64,000 bases of DNA from Omphalotus guepiniiformis. Taxonomy: Eukaryota; Basidiomycota; Agaricomycetes; Agaricales; Omphalotaceae. Under the pieces are notes generated by a model. It was not told the origin of the DNA. It saw nothing but the letters and a program-made list of their open reading frames with translations, and made no database searches. Shown piece by piece: positions 11,156 to 19,928 of this stretch. Both the position numbers and the translations under genes were made by a program. How positions within the stretch are numbered: the first letter of the stretch is position 1; every line of letters starts with the position of its first letter. Where the stretch lies: the NCBI GenBank assembly GCA_028554645.1, contig JAQOOI010000058.1, forward strand, positions 682,001 through 746,000, read 5' to 3'.

Positions 11156-11901
11156 ATGATTCCCGCACAGAAACTCGAGCGTGTCAACATTTCAGTCCTG
11201 GGTGACTCGGGCGTAGGGAAACATTGTCTAATTAGACAGGTTAGTCGTGAGTTTTATCCATCCAACTCGAGAGCGACCCATAATTAATATATAACTCATT
11301 ATATCTTGGCGAACAGTACTGTTATGGCTTTTTCAGTGACGTGTACGACCCATTGTGCGACGGCGAGGACAGGAAACAGTGTGTTATTTCAGATACCACA
11401 TGTTTACTCTGCATCGAAAATCCACGCACTAAGTTCTGGCTCCCGGACCAGCACCACAGAGAGGCAAGCCGCATCGCGCGAGAAGCAGACGCGTTGGTGT
11501 TCGTTTACGATGGGACTAACCCGAAACCTACTATCGACGTGCTTCGATCCGTGAAGGAGAAGCTGGAGTCTCAATATCATGAACTCGGCGCTACGTTGCC
11601 CCCGGTAGCTGTGGTTGTAACCAAAGCGGATCGTGAGGCAGAGTTGGAGGATGGGAAGTGGGAGGAAGGGTTGGTGTTGGGAAGAGAACTGGCGAAAGAG
11701 TTTGGGGGGGATTTTTTTGTGACTTCGGCTGTGTCTGGGGAAGGCGTGGATGAGGTTGTGGAGGATTTGGTGAGGAAGGTACTGAAGAGTCGTCGTGGTG
11801 TGTTTGAGCGTGAGGATGCCGGTGAGGGTGAGACTCTGAATCAAAGTAAGGCGAACCGCAGCAGGAAGCCTCGGATGTGTTGTTTTCACTTTGGACGCTA
11901 G
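11156..11901 (+). CDS. Degenerate Ras-like small GTPase homologue
   Basis: Two exons (11156-11239 and 11317-11901) encode 222 aa. The fold is clearly Ras-derived: beta-1 and P-loop VLGDSGVGKHCLIRQ, an effector-like stretch (YDPLCDGEDRKQ) in place of the usual YDPTIEDSYRKQ, the base-recognition motif TKAD (130-133) and an SA motif (165-166). Key residues are altered: the P-loop Ser/Thr after Lys is His23, the switch I Thr that binds magnesium is Leu41, and the switch II DTAGQ is replaced by ENPRTK. The tail has CC near the end but finishes CCFHFGR and so lacks a standard CaaX box. It is therefore unlikely to be an ordinary cycling GTPase. The frame is intact through both exons, so it may still be expressed. 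A membrane-protein pseudogene lies divergently upstream. Confidence 0.72.
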
Positions 11902-12049
11902 TGAAGAACAATAAGTTATGGTAAGATCTTTCAATTTTGTATTCGTTCTGGGTATTTTAACTTCAATGTTTGTCTAGGGTACTTGTTCTATTCTCGATAT
12001 TTACGCGCTATCTATGTCGAAGGCCTTGTCTCACGAAGGCGGGTGCCCC

Positions 12050-12160
12050 GGTCAACGGGAATTCTATGTATTGCTCTCCTGAAATACCGAGACAGAGTCC
12101 GAGTGACGCCATAACGATATCCAAGCTTGTACAGATAAAGGGTTTAACTGACGTGAAGAA
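12050..12160 (+). repeat. Duplicated block D (inverted copy at 34970-35130)
   Basis: CTCCTGAAATACCGAGACAG and GTGCCCCGGT here are mirrored by CTGTCTCGGAATTTCAGGAG and ACCGGGGCAC near 35065-35108 on the opposite strand. Confidence 0.6.
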
Positions 12161-12939
12161 AGGTTTTTTTCTGCGGTTGAGACAAGATTGATGGTGTAGA
12201 TGAACGATGGTTTCTTTTGGGTGGAGTTGAGTTGAAGGAGCTTTGGTACGACTTGTTTTGTAGTTGTGTCCTCAAAATATGGGAGGTTGATCTGGCGACT
12301 CGGAGGAGGACTCCTTTTTAGTTGTGGGCTTTTTAGACCACTTATGCCTCTCGGACAGAGTGCTCCAATGCAACGTCGACGGAGTAGAGGTTTGAACTGA
12401 GGTTGCTTCTCACATTCTTGTGGAACTCGTCAACTTAAGTGGCTTTGGATGGTCGATGACATAGGGATATGTTGACTGACGATTGAACCTGAACAGGCCG
12501 TTAAATGGAACAGTTGTCCTTGATTTTGTGAGATACATATACACCGGAAATTTATCAAACACAGCTGTCAGTAATCTTCATAAGTTCATTCGGGTCTGGT
12601 ATCCGAGTCCAAACTCGTTGCACTTTATGTCTGTTCGCCGCTTGACAGGTCTGATCATGTTGAGTATGTATTAACTTTGAACTGATTCAGAAACGGTTTA
12701 GTTTGCGGGATTGTAGACATAGATGGCAAGATGCTATGTCGGCTATGGGCTTTGTTTTTGATGTCCTGGCCAGGTTCGCCGGACTATTTGAACTTGAGTG
12801 CAGATTGAAGTAGTTCGGAAACAGACTCGATGGGGTTTGGAGGTCCTTTCATACTATCAAGCAATTGTTCACGTACTTGCTTGGGAATGAGGTTACAATA
12901 CTGTGTACTCAAGTTCAGTCGGAATATCGTTTGGTGCTA

Positions 12940-13500
12940 TGCTTCAGCCACGATCTGTGCTACGGCGAGTTCATCCCGTTTGTCTGATATGTACTATGCT
13001 ATTTACAACATAACAGTCCCATCATGATACAGCATAATACCCATACAATTACTTTTCCGAAATGATATTCTCGGATGGAGGTTACCATTGGTCAAAACAT
13101 CGGTAACACCTCGAGTCAGGTGGAGGAGGATATGAGGCAAGGATCTATTGATCCTTAGTGACTGGTTGTCGCCTATAACCTTTGGGATGAACAACGACGA
13201 CTCCAGACACCAAGGTATTCAAGAAGTGGCGTTGACCCCGATGCCCCTATTGACCGGCACAGCGCAGCATTCGGTCGGCCCGGCGTTTCCGGTTATATGC
13301 CAATGTCAACGCGTCAACTGTGGGTCAACGACTGACGGTCACTGACCAGGCTTTTACGATAGAATACGAACCGGTGGACGCGCGTTTTACCTCTTCACCT
13401 TTACTGATACGTCTACCAACTCAATTGACACTCGAAAGCCTCTCTCGCGCTGACAAGACCTTGTCTTCGTCCTGTGAAGTACGTGTGGATATCCTTCAAC
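12940..13500 (+). repeat. Duplicated block E (inverted copy at 36200-36665)
   Basis: GAATATCATT-type strings, TTGTATGGG and the run TGAACTCGCCGT appear in inverted order at 36500-36665 (here ACGGCGAGTTCATC near 12963). CGCTGACAAGACCTTGTCTT is mirrored by AAGGCAAGGTCTTTTCAGC near 36240. The copies have diverged strongly with indels. Confidence 0.6.
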
Positions 13501-13998
13501 AACTGGAAGAGATTCATGTATAGGCTACCTTAGAGGTGAATAAACCTCAAGACTCCTTGGTACAAAAAATGACATACCCGAAGGCGCACCTTTTTCTCTC
13601 TTCCGACCCCCAATTTCCCCATTGATTACAAAGTTTAACGTTTAGCGCTTAGGCCCTCCCGAACCTAAAGCAGCACATCGTCTCACAGGCCCATATTCAT
13701 CCACCTAGAAACGCAACCCTCAAACCCGGTGAACACATTGATGGTACCGGGAGCGTCTCTATGCTGTTGAGGTTGGTTCATGCTTGGTATAATGGGGGCT
13801 GTGCCGCATGCTTGGAGGAGAACGGGAGGATCACAGGGCTACATACATAGCTAGTGAGAGTGATTGTGAGTTTTTGATCCAAGACTGCATTATACATGTG
13901 TATCCGATCTTTGTATCGATCTAACAACGTGATTTGTACCACACAAACGCCGTGCGGCTTGGGAGCTGGGGCCGTCGGGAACATGTCGAGACCCTAAC

Positions 13999-14012
13999 TA
14001 TGTATAAAAAGG
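13999..14012 (+). promoter_or_regulatory. TATA-like element
   Basis: TATGTATAAAAAGGTC lies about 135 bases upstream of the ATG at 14144, a plausible core promoter TATA box for the secreted-protein gene. Confidence 0.45.
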
Positions 14013-14143
14013 TCCTCAGTGATAGGACGCATAGCAACCTACCATCCCACTCTTTCCTTGCTCTTTCTTTCATCGCCTTTGACAGGCTCACGTTCTTTTC
14101 AGCTTACCCCGGCGGTTCAATCGTGTATTATATCGCTCCTCCA

Positions 14144-14997
14144 ATGTCGTTTGAAATACGATTCCGAGTCTTTCTGCTAGTATTGGGTTTCTTTGGGATG
14201 TTAGGTGTGTAAAACGACACTCTATATAATTACACTCCTGCCTAATCGGGATTTCTACCCCATCTCCAGCGACTGTGTCCGCTGCTCCTACAGTCATGAA
14301 CCTCAGCCAACCAGTCAACTTCACGGCCATCACTTGGGGATATTGCAGGACGACAGCGGCGTGTCAGCCGTTCCTCTTTCCACCACTCGATGTGAGTACT
14401 CCTACCTCATTGTCCGCTACGCTCTTGGACTCTGGATACTCGGAACATTGGGGAACTAAAATAATGCTATGTCTGGCAGGACTGTAATTCCTCCACATGC
14501 AACTGCACCGACACGATGAGCGACCAGCTAGCTGCTTGTCTCCAGTGCGGGTACGATAATATCCCTGGGCTCTCAATCAATGCCACGCAGGCATATATGA
14601 ATAGTGAGTTTCGGTTTTTACTTTTCATCCCTTCGCCGATGGAAATTCTGTCATCGCTCGGGGTTTCTCATTGTTTCTATTCTATTATATTCTATCGAAG
14701 TATCTTTTTCTCTTCGTTTCTATTATCTATATCTGTTCCCAACCCATCTATAAATACCAAACCCAAAATAACCCTCCATCTCCGTCCTCATCCCGTCCCG
14801 TCCCACCACCATCACGTACTAAAAAAAACACATTCATAGATTTTACCTCGGGTTGTCAAGCCCAAGGAACACCAGTCAAATCCGAGGTGCTTTCCACGAA
14901 CGGGGCTGGTAGTACCCTGATTCGTTTGCGTGGAGCGGTGAAACTTGCAGTGGTGGGTGTGTCAGTGGGGATTGGGATGATGGTGTTTGATGTTTAA
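14144..14997 (+). CDS. Secreted Cys-containing protein with hydrophobic C-terminus
   Basis: Four exons (14144-14204, 14270-14391, 14480-14603, 14840-14997) give 154 aa. Each junction has a canonical donor and acceptor and the phases agree. The N-terminus (FLLVLGFFGML then ATVSAAP) is a signal peptide. The mature part has Cys pairs (WGYCRTTAACQP, DCNSSTCNCTDT, LAACLQCGYDN) and potential N-glycosylation sites (NSS, NCT, NAT, NFTSG). The C-terminal KLAVVGVSVGIGMMVFDV is hydrophobic, consistent with a GPI-anchoring signal. This layout, small with even Cys spacing and a C-terminal hydrophobic tail, is common among uncharacterised agaricomycete surface proteins. No enzymatic residues are apparent. 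Confidence 0.68.
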
Positions 14998-15397
14998 GTA
15001 AGAAGATACCATAGCGTTGAGGGTTGAGCGCTGAGCGAGTAGGAGAAGTCGAGGGGTGGTTCAGGGGAAAGAAGGGAATGTCGAGAGGGAGGTTCGGAGG
15101 TTTTGGGCAGGTCCTATGTATGTATGTATAAAAGTGTATGATAGGCGTACATTAATGGAAATGGTGAAATAGAACTTGACGTACGTTTGTAGCTTGCTCC
15201 TTGAAGCTTCTTGAAGCTTGAATATGAGAGGACCTATACATACCATACTGTTCGCCAGAGGATGCTTATCCTGTCATTAAGTTAAAACAAAGAGCTAAAT
15301 AATTCTCTATGGTTCTGTACATTCACACTAAACAAGGGCGCCGGGCGAAGTGACCAAAGAGCAAAAAAATGATACGTGAGAAAGTATCACGACGGAG
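14998..15397. other. Spacer between the secreted-protein gene and tRNA genes
   Basis: Contains the presumed 3' UTR of the upstream gene. No coding signal was seen. Confidence 0.5.
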
Positions 15398-15488
15398 CTC
15401 CCTGGCTGGGAGTCGAACCCAGCTTTCGCGCGTTCACATTGGACCACAGGATGACAGGCGCGTGTACTAACCGATATACTACCAGGGA
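15398..15488 (-). tRNA. tRNA-Asp (GUC) with 19-nt intron
   Basis: Read on the minus strand, the acceptor TCCCTGG pairs with CCAGGGA, the discriminator is G, the anticodon stem CGCGC/GCGCG encloses CTGTCAC (anticodon GTC) and the T arm is CTGGG-TTCGACT-CCCAG. The loop is interrupted after the base 3' of the anticodon (position 37/38) by TCCTGTGGTCCAATGTGAA, the standard place for nuclear tRNA introns. The internal promoter boxes (GGTTAGTAC-type A box region and GGTTCGACTCC B box) are intact. Confidence 0.93.
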
Positions 15489-15679
15489 CATGCTACGTCA
15501 TAGCAAAGCCTAGATGCCCAGAGGACTAGTAGGTACTATATATGTAAATGTATTAACCGCTTTGCCCTTCCGCTCAAAACAATAACGATATCTAACGAGA
15601 TCTGTATTATTTTGAAGTATGTCGAGTATTTTGATATGTGATGAGTGGATTTTATGTAGAAAAGAATATAAAAAACACA

Positions 15680-15710
15680 GATGACCGCCTTCAAAAGGCG
15701 GACTACCATT
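15680..15710. other. Short hairpin between tRNA genes
   Basis: GCCTTCAAAAGGC around 15687-15699 forms a small perfect stem between the two tRNA-Asp genes. It may be incidental. Confidence 0.25.
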
Positions 15711-15716
15711 AGTGTA

Positions 15717-15808
15717 CTCCCTGGCTGGGAGTCGAACCCAGCTTTCGCGCGTCTCATGGACAGTCATTGAATGACAGGCGCGTGTACTAACCGATATACT
15801 ACCAGGAC
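15717..15808 (-). tRNA. tRNA-Asp (GUC) copy with damaged acceptor stem
   Basis: Body, anticodon (GTC) and T arm are identical to the first copy, and a different intron of about 20 nt sits at position 37/38. The 5' strand of the acceptor reads GTCCTGG instead of TCCCTGG because one C is missing, so the outer two pairs against CCAGGGA are lost or weakened (T-G and G-A). It may be a recent tandem duplicate that is processed poorly or is a pseudogene. Confidence 0.8.
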
Positions 15809-16556
15809 ATGTTTCCAGATGCCATGAGACTCAGAATCAGTCAGGGTGTCCGATATTGTCAACAAACGAAGTGGATTGGTATATATTGGTATGTATATTG
15901 ATATAAGTAACTGATTGGCGTTGAAGGATAGTATATAATAGAATGATCATAGCTCGCAACGTGAACTTTGATAGAACATAGTAGGAAGAAGGGCCCGGGG
16001 GAAGGAGGATGGTGAAGGAAAGTGATAAACGAGTGTGAGTATGTACCTGGGTATGGTAAGTAAGTATATACATAATAAAATGCGATACGATATGAAAGAA
16101 TGTGAGTCGATTTCGACAGCAAGAACTCGGAAGAAATGCATGCAACGGGACAGACAGCATGAGGAGGAAACTGGAACATGAAACGAGTGTGGGGTATTTG
16201 GTATTTGTTCATCCAAAAAGAAAAAAAAAAACCTCTGAACATACGAACGAGAGCGAGAGAGCCTGTCAATATGACCTATAAGAAGCCCTAGATAACCTGA
16301 TCATAGAATAAAAAGTGGCATAGAATAGATAATCACGGTGCAAGAAAAGAAATGACTCCACGAGCCAAAAAAGATGAGCCAAAACGAACTTTTATGCTAT
16401 GCTCCGGGTTGTAGTGGTCCCAAAGTCCAACTTGTTGGCGGTCCTTCCTTCCATCATCATCATCAACCTCCCCTCCCCGTTCGTACTGGGGACCAAATTA
16501 ACTTACTCTGAAGACAAACACAAAAAAAAAAGGTCCAACCCAAGATGAAATCACTA
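15809..16556. other. Spacer, probable 3' region of the disordered-protein gene
   Basis: AT-rich, with short unsupported frames. The part near 16556 is downstream of the minus-strand gene that ends at 16557 and probably includes its 3' UTR. Confidence 0.5.
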
Positions 16557-17936
16557 TCACATCTTCCTATACGAGCGAAAAAGCCTACTCATGGGGAACT
16601 TGCGTACCCTCCTCCAGGCATTATCCCACCAACGTGCACGCGCCCGTGCGCCGAGCTTGGGAGAGTTGAACGGGATGACAGGGTTGGCGCTAGCGTCAAC
16701 GTAGGCATCTGCTGTAGTTGTCCTATCAGATTCGTTATCTTCCTCTTCGGATCCCTCCTCTTCCTCACGAACACCACCCATACCGAATCTCCCTCCATCA
16801 TCCTCATGCTCTGGCGAAGTATGCACCTGAGATGACGGACGTGAAGGGTGTGGCGTCGATGTATCAACTTCCTCGGCTGCAGAGGAATACACCGACGGCG
16901 TATCTCTCCCTGAATCGGGGATGAGTCCCAAGTCGAAGAAATTCATTTCTCTTTCTACGCTTAGACCGAGATCGAGGGCGTTGTTTAACCCGAGGACTAT
17001 GTCTAGGCCGTTTGGGTGTAAAGGGACGCCTGGGAAGGGTCCTTGGGCGTCTAGTTCGTGGCGGATTGTGTGTGATCTTGAGAGGGTAGCCTGTGGTGCT
17101 GCTGCGACGGGCATTTGGCCCTGTTGATCGACAGCGGTAGAGGAGGTGGATGTGGAAGACCCCGCAGACCCAAGCACGGTCTGCATAACCGAATCCCAGT
17201 CATTCGGACTAGAGTCTACTTCAATATGAATCTTTGACGACTCGGGTAAAGGCTCTAGCTCGACACCGGTCTGATGTTGATCCATCGACGACGAGTCGAG
17301 GTTCATATGTAACAGCGGGGATAATGTACGCGGGGTAGGAACAGTCTGCCATTCGGAAGATGTGGATCGACGGTGACGATAATGATAGTTATGTGAATCC
17401 ATCGAATGCGCACGACCGTGTTCTCCAAGCCTCGAGAGGAGCATACCGTCTTCGCCCACATCGTCACCTTCGCCTTTACCCTCAACGTCGCCGCCCCATT
17501 CGACGCGTCGGTTTCGGTCAATAGGTGTTCCACGGCCGACGTAATGCCTAACCGGTAACGGCAATGTATTACGAATTAGGGACGCAGGCTTTTCGATTGA
17601 GAGTCTACGCAGGGAAGATTCGGAATCGCGCTTTGGACTGTGACTCGAGACAGAGAACGGGGATGGTGGAGTTGGGGTGGGTATCCGGGTCAGCACGGGT
17701 GCAGGGTTTTCCGTGTCAGCTAGAGGCGTAGAAGAGGACGCAGGGGACGGCGGGTTCGATAGACAGCTTAGGTCTAGTTGAAAATCGCTGAAGCCATCGG
17801 TGGTGAATGTCGAGAGATCAAAGTCTCTGTTGGTACTAGTACTAGCACCGTTCTTGGACGTTTCCGGTTCATTGTATTCGAGAAATGTTGGGTTGGTAGA
17901 ACCCGTTGAATGTATAGAATCGAAACTGAAGTCCAT
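16557..17936 (-). CDS. Large Ser/Pro-rich disordered protein
   Basis: One open exon encodes 459 aa from MDFSFDSIHSTGS to RLFRSYRKM. Sequence is dominated by Ser, Thr, Pro and acidic stretches (for example EEEEGSEEEDNESD). Short ordered-looking islands include RRLSIEKPASLI, RGTPIDRNRR (about residue 135) and a basic, Trp-containing C-terminus (RWWDNAWRRVRKF). RGTPID is also present in the 1744-aa protein at 26374-32057 (RGTPIDPDRRRR), suggesting a shared motif. The ATG at 17936 was chosen because a branch-site and acceptor-like string (TTGCTAATGC...ATTACAG) lies immediately upstream, with a GTAAGT donor near 18116; this implies a 5' UTR intron. An earlier ATG at 17972 is in frame. A regulatory or nuclear role is conceivable, but no domain is recognised. 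Confidence 0.72.
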   Translation of the reverse strand: MDFSFDSIHSTGSTNPTFLEYNEPETSKNGASTSTNRDFDLSTFTTDGFSDFQLDLSCLSNPPSPASSSTPLADTENPAPVLTRIPTPTPPSPFSVSSHSPKRDSESSLRRLSIEKPASLIRNTLPLPVRHYVGRGTPIDRNRRVEWGGDVEGKGEGDDVGEDGMLLSRLGEHGRAHSMDSHNYHYRHRRSTSSEWQTVPTPRTLSPLLHMNLDSSSMDQHQTGVELEPLPESSKIHIEVDSSPNDWDSVMQTVLGSAGSSTSTSSTAVDQQGQMPVAAAPQATLSRSHTIRHELDAQGPFPGVPLHPNGLDIVLGLNNALDLGLSVEREMNFFDLGLIPDSGRDTPSVYSSAAEEVDTSTPHPSRPSSQVHTSPEHEDDGGRFGMGGVREEEEGSEEEDNESDRTTTADAYVDASANPVIPFNSPKLGARARARWWDNAWRRVRKFPMSRLFRSYRKM

Positions 17937-19370
17937 TCTTTGTCTTTTCGACCCTGTAATGTTATGATGCATTAGCAAGTCTTGTTCTGTGAGTCATGAG
18001 AACTTTGAACTTGAATCGCGGGAGACGGGAGACGGGGAGGAGGAGGGCGGGTGTATAACATTTCGAGAACGACATGCAGAGCATAGAGCGAAGCAAGGAA
18101 ATAAGAACTTACAATGTAAGTAAATTCCAAGTTATCGTCTGTCGAAAGTCGTCACAAGTTACGCACCCTGTCTTTAACGTCGCATAGAAAGAATCTCACC
18201 TCGGATAGAGCAAAGCGAGGCGAGGCGAGGCAAGGACACCGCGAGGGGGGGAAAAAGCGGACAGCTCAGCGGGTAGCGGGTAGTGGTCAAGATGCAAAAA
18301 GGCGAAAAGACAAAAAGGGGGTGACTTCATTACTGAATCGGAAGGGGACGGCCGTACGAATAACTGAGTAATAATTCAACGATGAAGAAGGGGGTGCCAG
18401 TGGGCAAACTGACTTTAAACGTAACGCTCAACTCCACGGGATCCTAGCGTAACCTTAGTTTGATTCTTGGGCGGAAGACTCCCCTAGAACGTGTCTCATC
18501 GTCCACTGCGAAGTTCTCTGAGTGATTGAGTCATCTGCGCGTCCATGAGTGGAGTTGTTCGAGTTTTTCGGAGGTGTAGTTTGTTTCAGGAAATGTTCAG
18601 CGTTCAAGTTTGGCACAGACAATGTTTTTGGCAGGAAATAGCCATGAACATACAATTTCGGTGAGCTGTCAAAGCAGGATCCGCCGACGATTTAGTGAAC
18701 TCGACAGCCTCGACTGGGGTGACTACTGCGTTGAATGATCGGATCAATAGAGTCGACGTGTACCATTACGACCCGATTACGACCTCGACGCTAGCTCGAA
18801 GTTTATTTCGGGGTTTCTGCTGCGTTTGAAGACAACCCGGGGACATTGTACCAGCAAGTTGAGGCCGCCGCCGAACGAGTCGTTGAGTGCAGGAAACAAT
18901 GTAAACACCCTATGAAACACGTATGTATATGAACCGTCGACTGAAGGAAAAGACAAGTATCAGCGCATCGCACCTAAGCCTCTTTTAAGTAATAGAAAGC
19001 GGAACTGACTAACAGGAAGCGACTTTTCGATGGCTATGAAGGCCTCGGTGCGCCACAGAATTCCTTCGAAGTAGCATTGGGGTACCTAGCGAGTCCTGCT
19101 AGTTAGAGCGTGTATCTATGTACACTGTAAACGCCTTGTAAAGCCTCGGCGCTTGTGGTAACTTACATATGTAGGATAGGAGATAGAGCCTTCTGCTCAT
19201 GTACCGTACACAGAATCATATCTGAGACACGGGAATTTGGCATCCCCATCCTGGTACCCTTGAAGGAGTAAGCAGTATGCGAAAAAAAGACGACCGGTTA
19301 GCGGTGAATTTGTGAAAACTAGCACGATTTTGACTTTCAGATAAGAGGAAAGGTTATGATATCAGATACG
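17937..19370. other. 5' region of the disordered-protein gene, then spacer
   Basis: 17955-18116 probably holds a 5' UTR intron (donor GTAAGTTC on the minus strand near 18116, acceptor ATTACAG near 17956). The remainder up to the retrotransposon has no coding signal. Confidence 0.45.
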
Positions 19371-19375
19371 GTCCC
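19371..19375. repeat. Target-site duplication, left (GTCCC)
   Basis: GTCCC immediately precedes the left LTR and is repeated immediately after the right LTR at 24809-24813. Confidence 0.93.
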
Positions 19376-19820
19376 TGTTGAGAGAAGTATCTCGAAGCCC
19401 TCCTCGTTCACGTATACCTTTACTATTTTGCCTTTCAGTTCTTACTGACAATACACGTTTCTTTCCTTTCGAATCTAGATACACGATTACTTATTATGGA
19501 TATACACGCGCCCCTCCCGTTCATCGTTACGCCTCGTCTCCTCGATACTTATTTCATATTCTTTCTAATATCGACCATATATAAGATGGTCTTTCATATC
19601 TGAACACCTCAGTCGTTCTCACTATTTGTGTGACCGCCTGAGGTGTGTATACCTTCCGTTTCTCATTCATACACGTTACTTATTCTTTCATATTACAGTA
19701 TCTGCTTCGTATATACTAATACTCGCTTGCATCAGGTACTGTCTAATAAATCAGTCGTTCTCACTATTTGTGTGACCGCCTGAGTATCTGCTTCGTATAT
19801 ACTAATACTCGCTTGCATCA
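19376..19820 (+). repeat. Left LTR (445 bp)
   Basis: Starts with TG and ends with CA. It contains a TATA-like CATATATAAGATGG near 19576 and an internal direct duplication: CAGTCGTTCTCACTATTTGT and TATCTGCTTCGTATATACTA each occur twice. Confidence 0.96.
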
Positions 19821-19839
19821 GGTTATGGGCCCCGCGCTC
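19821..19839 (+). other. Primer-binding site, tRNA-iMet internal type
   Basis: GGTTATGGGCCCCGCGCTC directly follows the left LTR. Its complement reads GCGGGGCCCATAACC, which fits the anticodon arm (CAT anticodon followed by AAC) of initiator tRNA-Met rather than a tRNA 3' end. Drosophila copia is known to prime with the 5' half of tRNA-iMet, so the same half-tRNA priming is inferred here. Confidence 0.75.
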
Positions 19840-19928
19840 TAATTCTGCACAACGGTCAAACACACAAATCATATATCTATCGACTCAATAACTATTCGCA
19901 TTGTTCAATAACTATCTAAGCCTTTGTT

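Larger units (their letters stand above)
11902..13998. other. Decayed region with duplicated blocks
   Basis: No intact gene is seen. Two blocks have inverted relatives elsewhere (12050-12160 and 12940-13500, listed separately). A short frame at about 12483-12674 includes VVLDFVRYIYTGNLS, which resembles the middle of a BTB/POZ domain but lacks the rest. The remainder gives no recognisable signal. Confidence 0.5.

Noticed and set aside
19376..19590. Short ORFs inside the LTRs as genes
   Set aside because: They lie wholly inside the repeats and are present in both LTRs; no protein motif.
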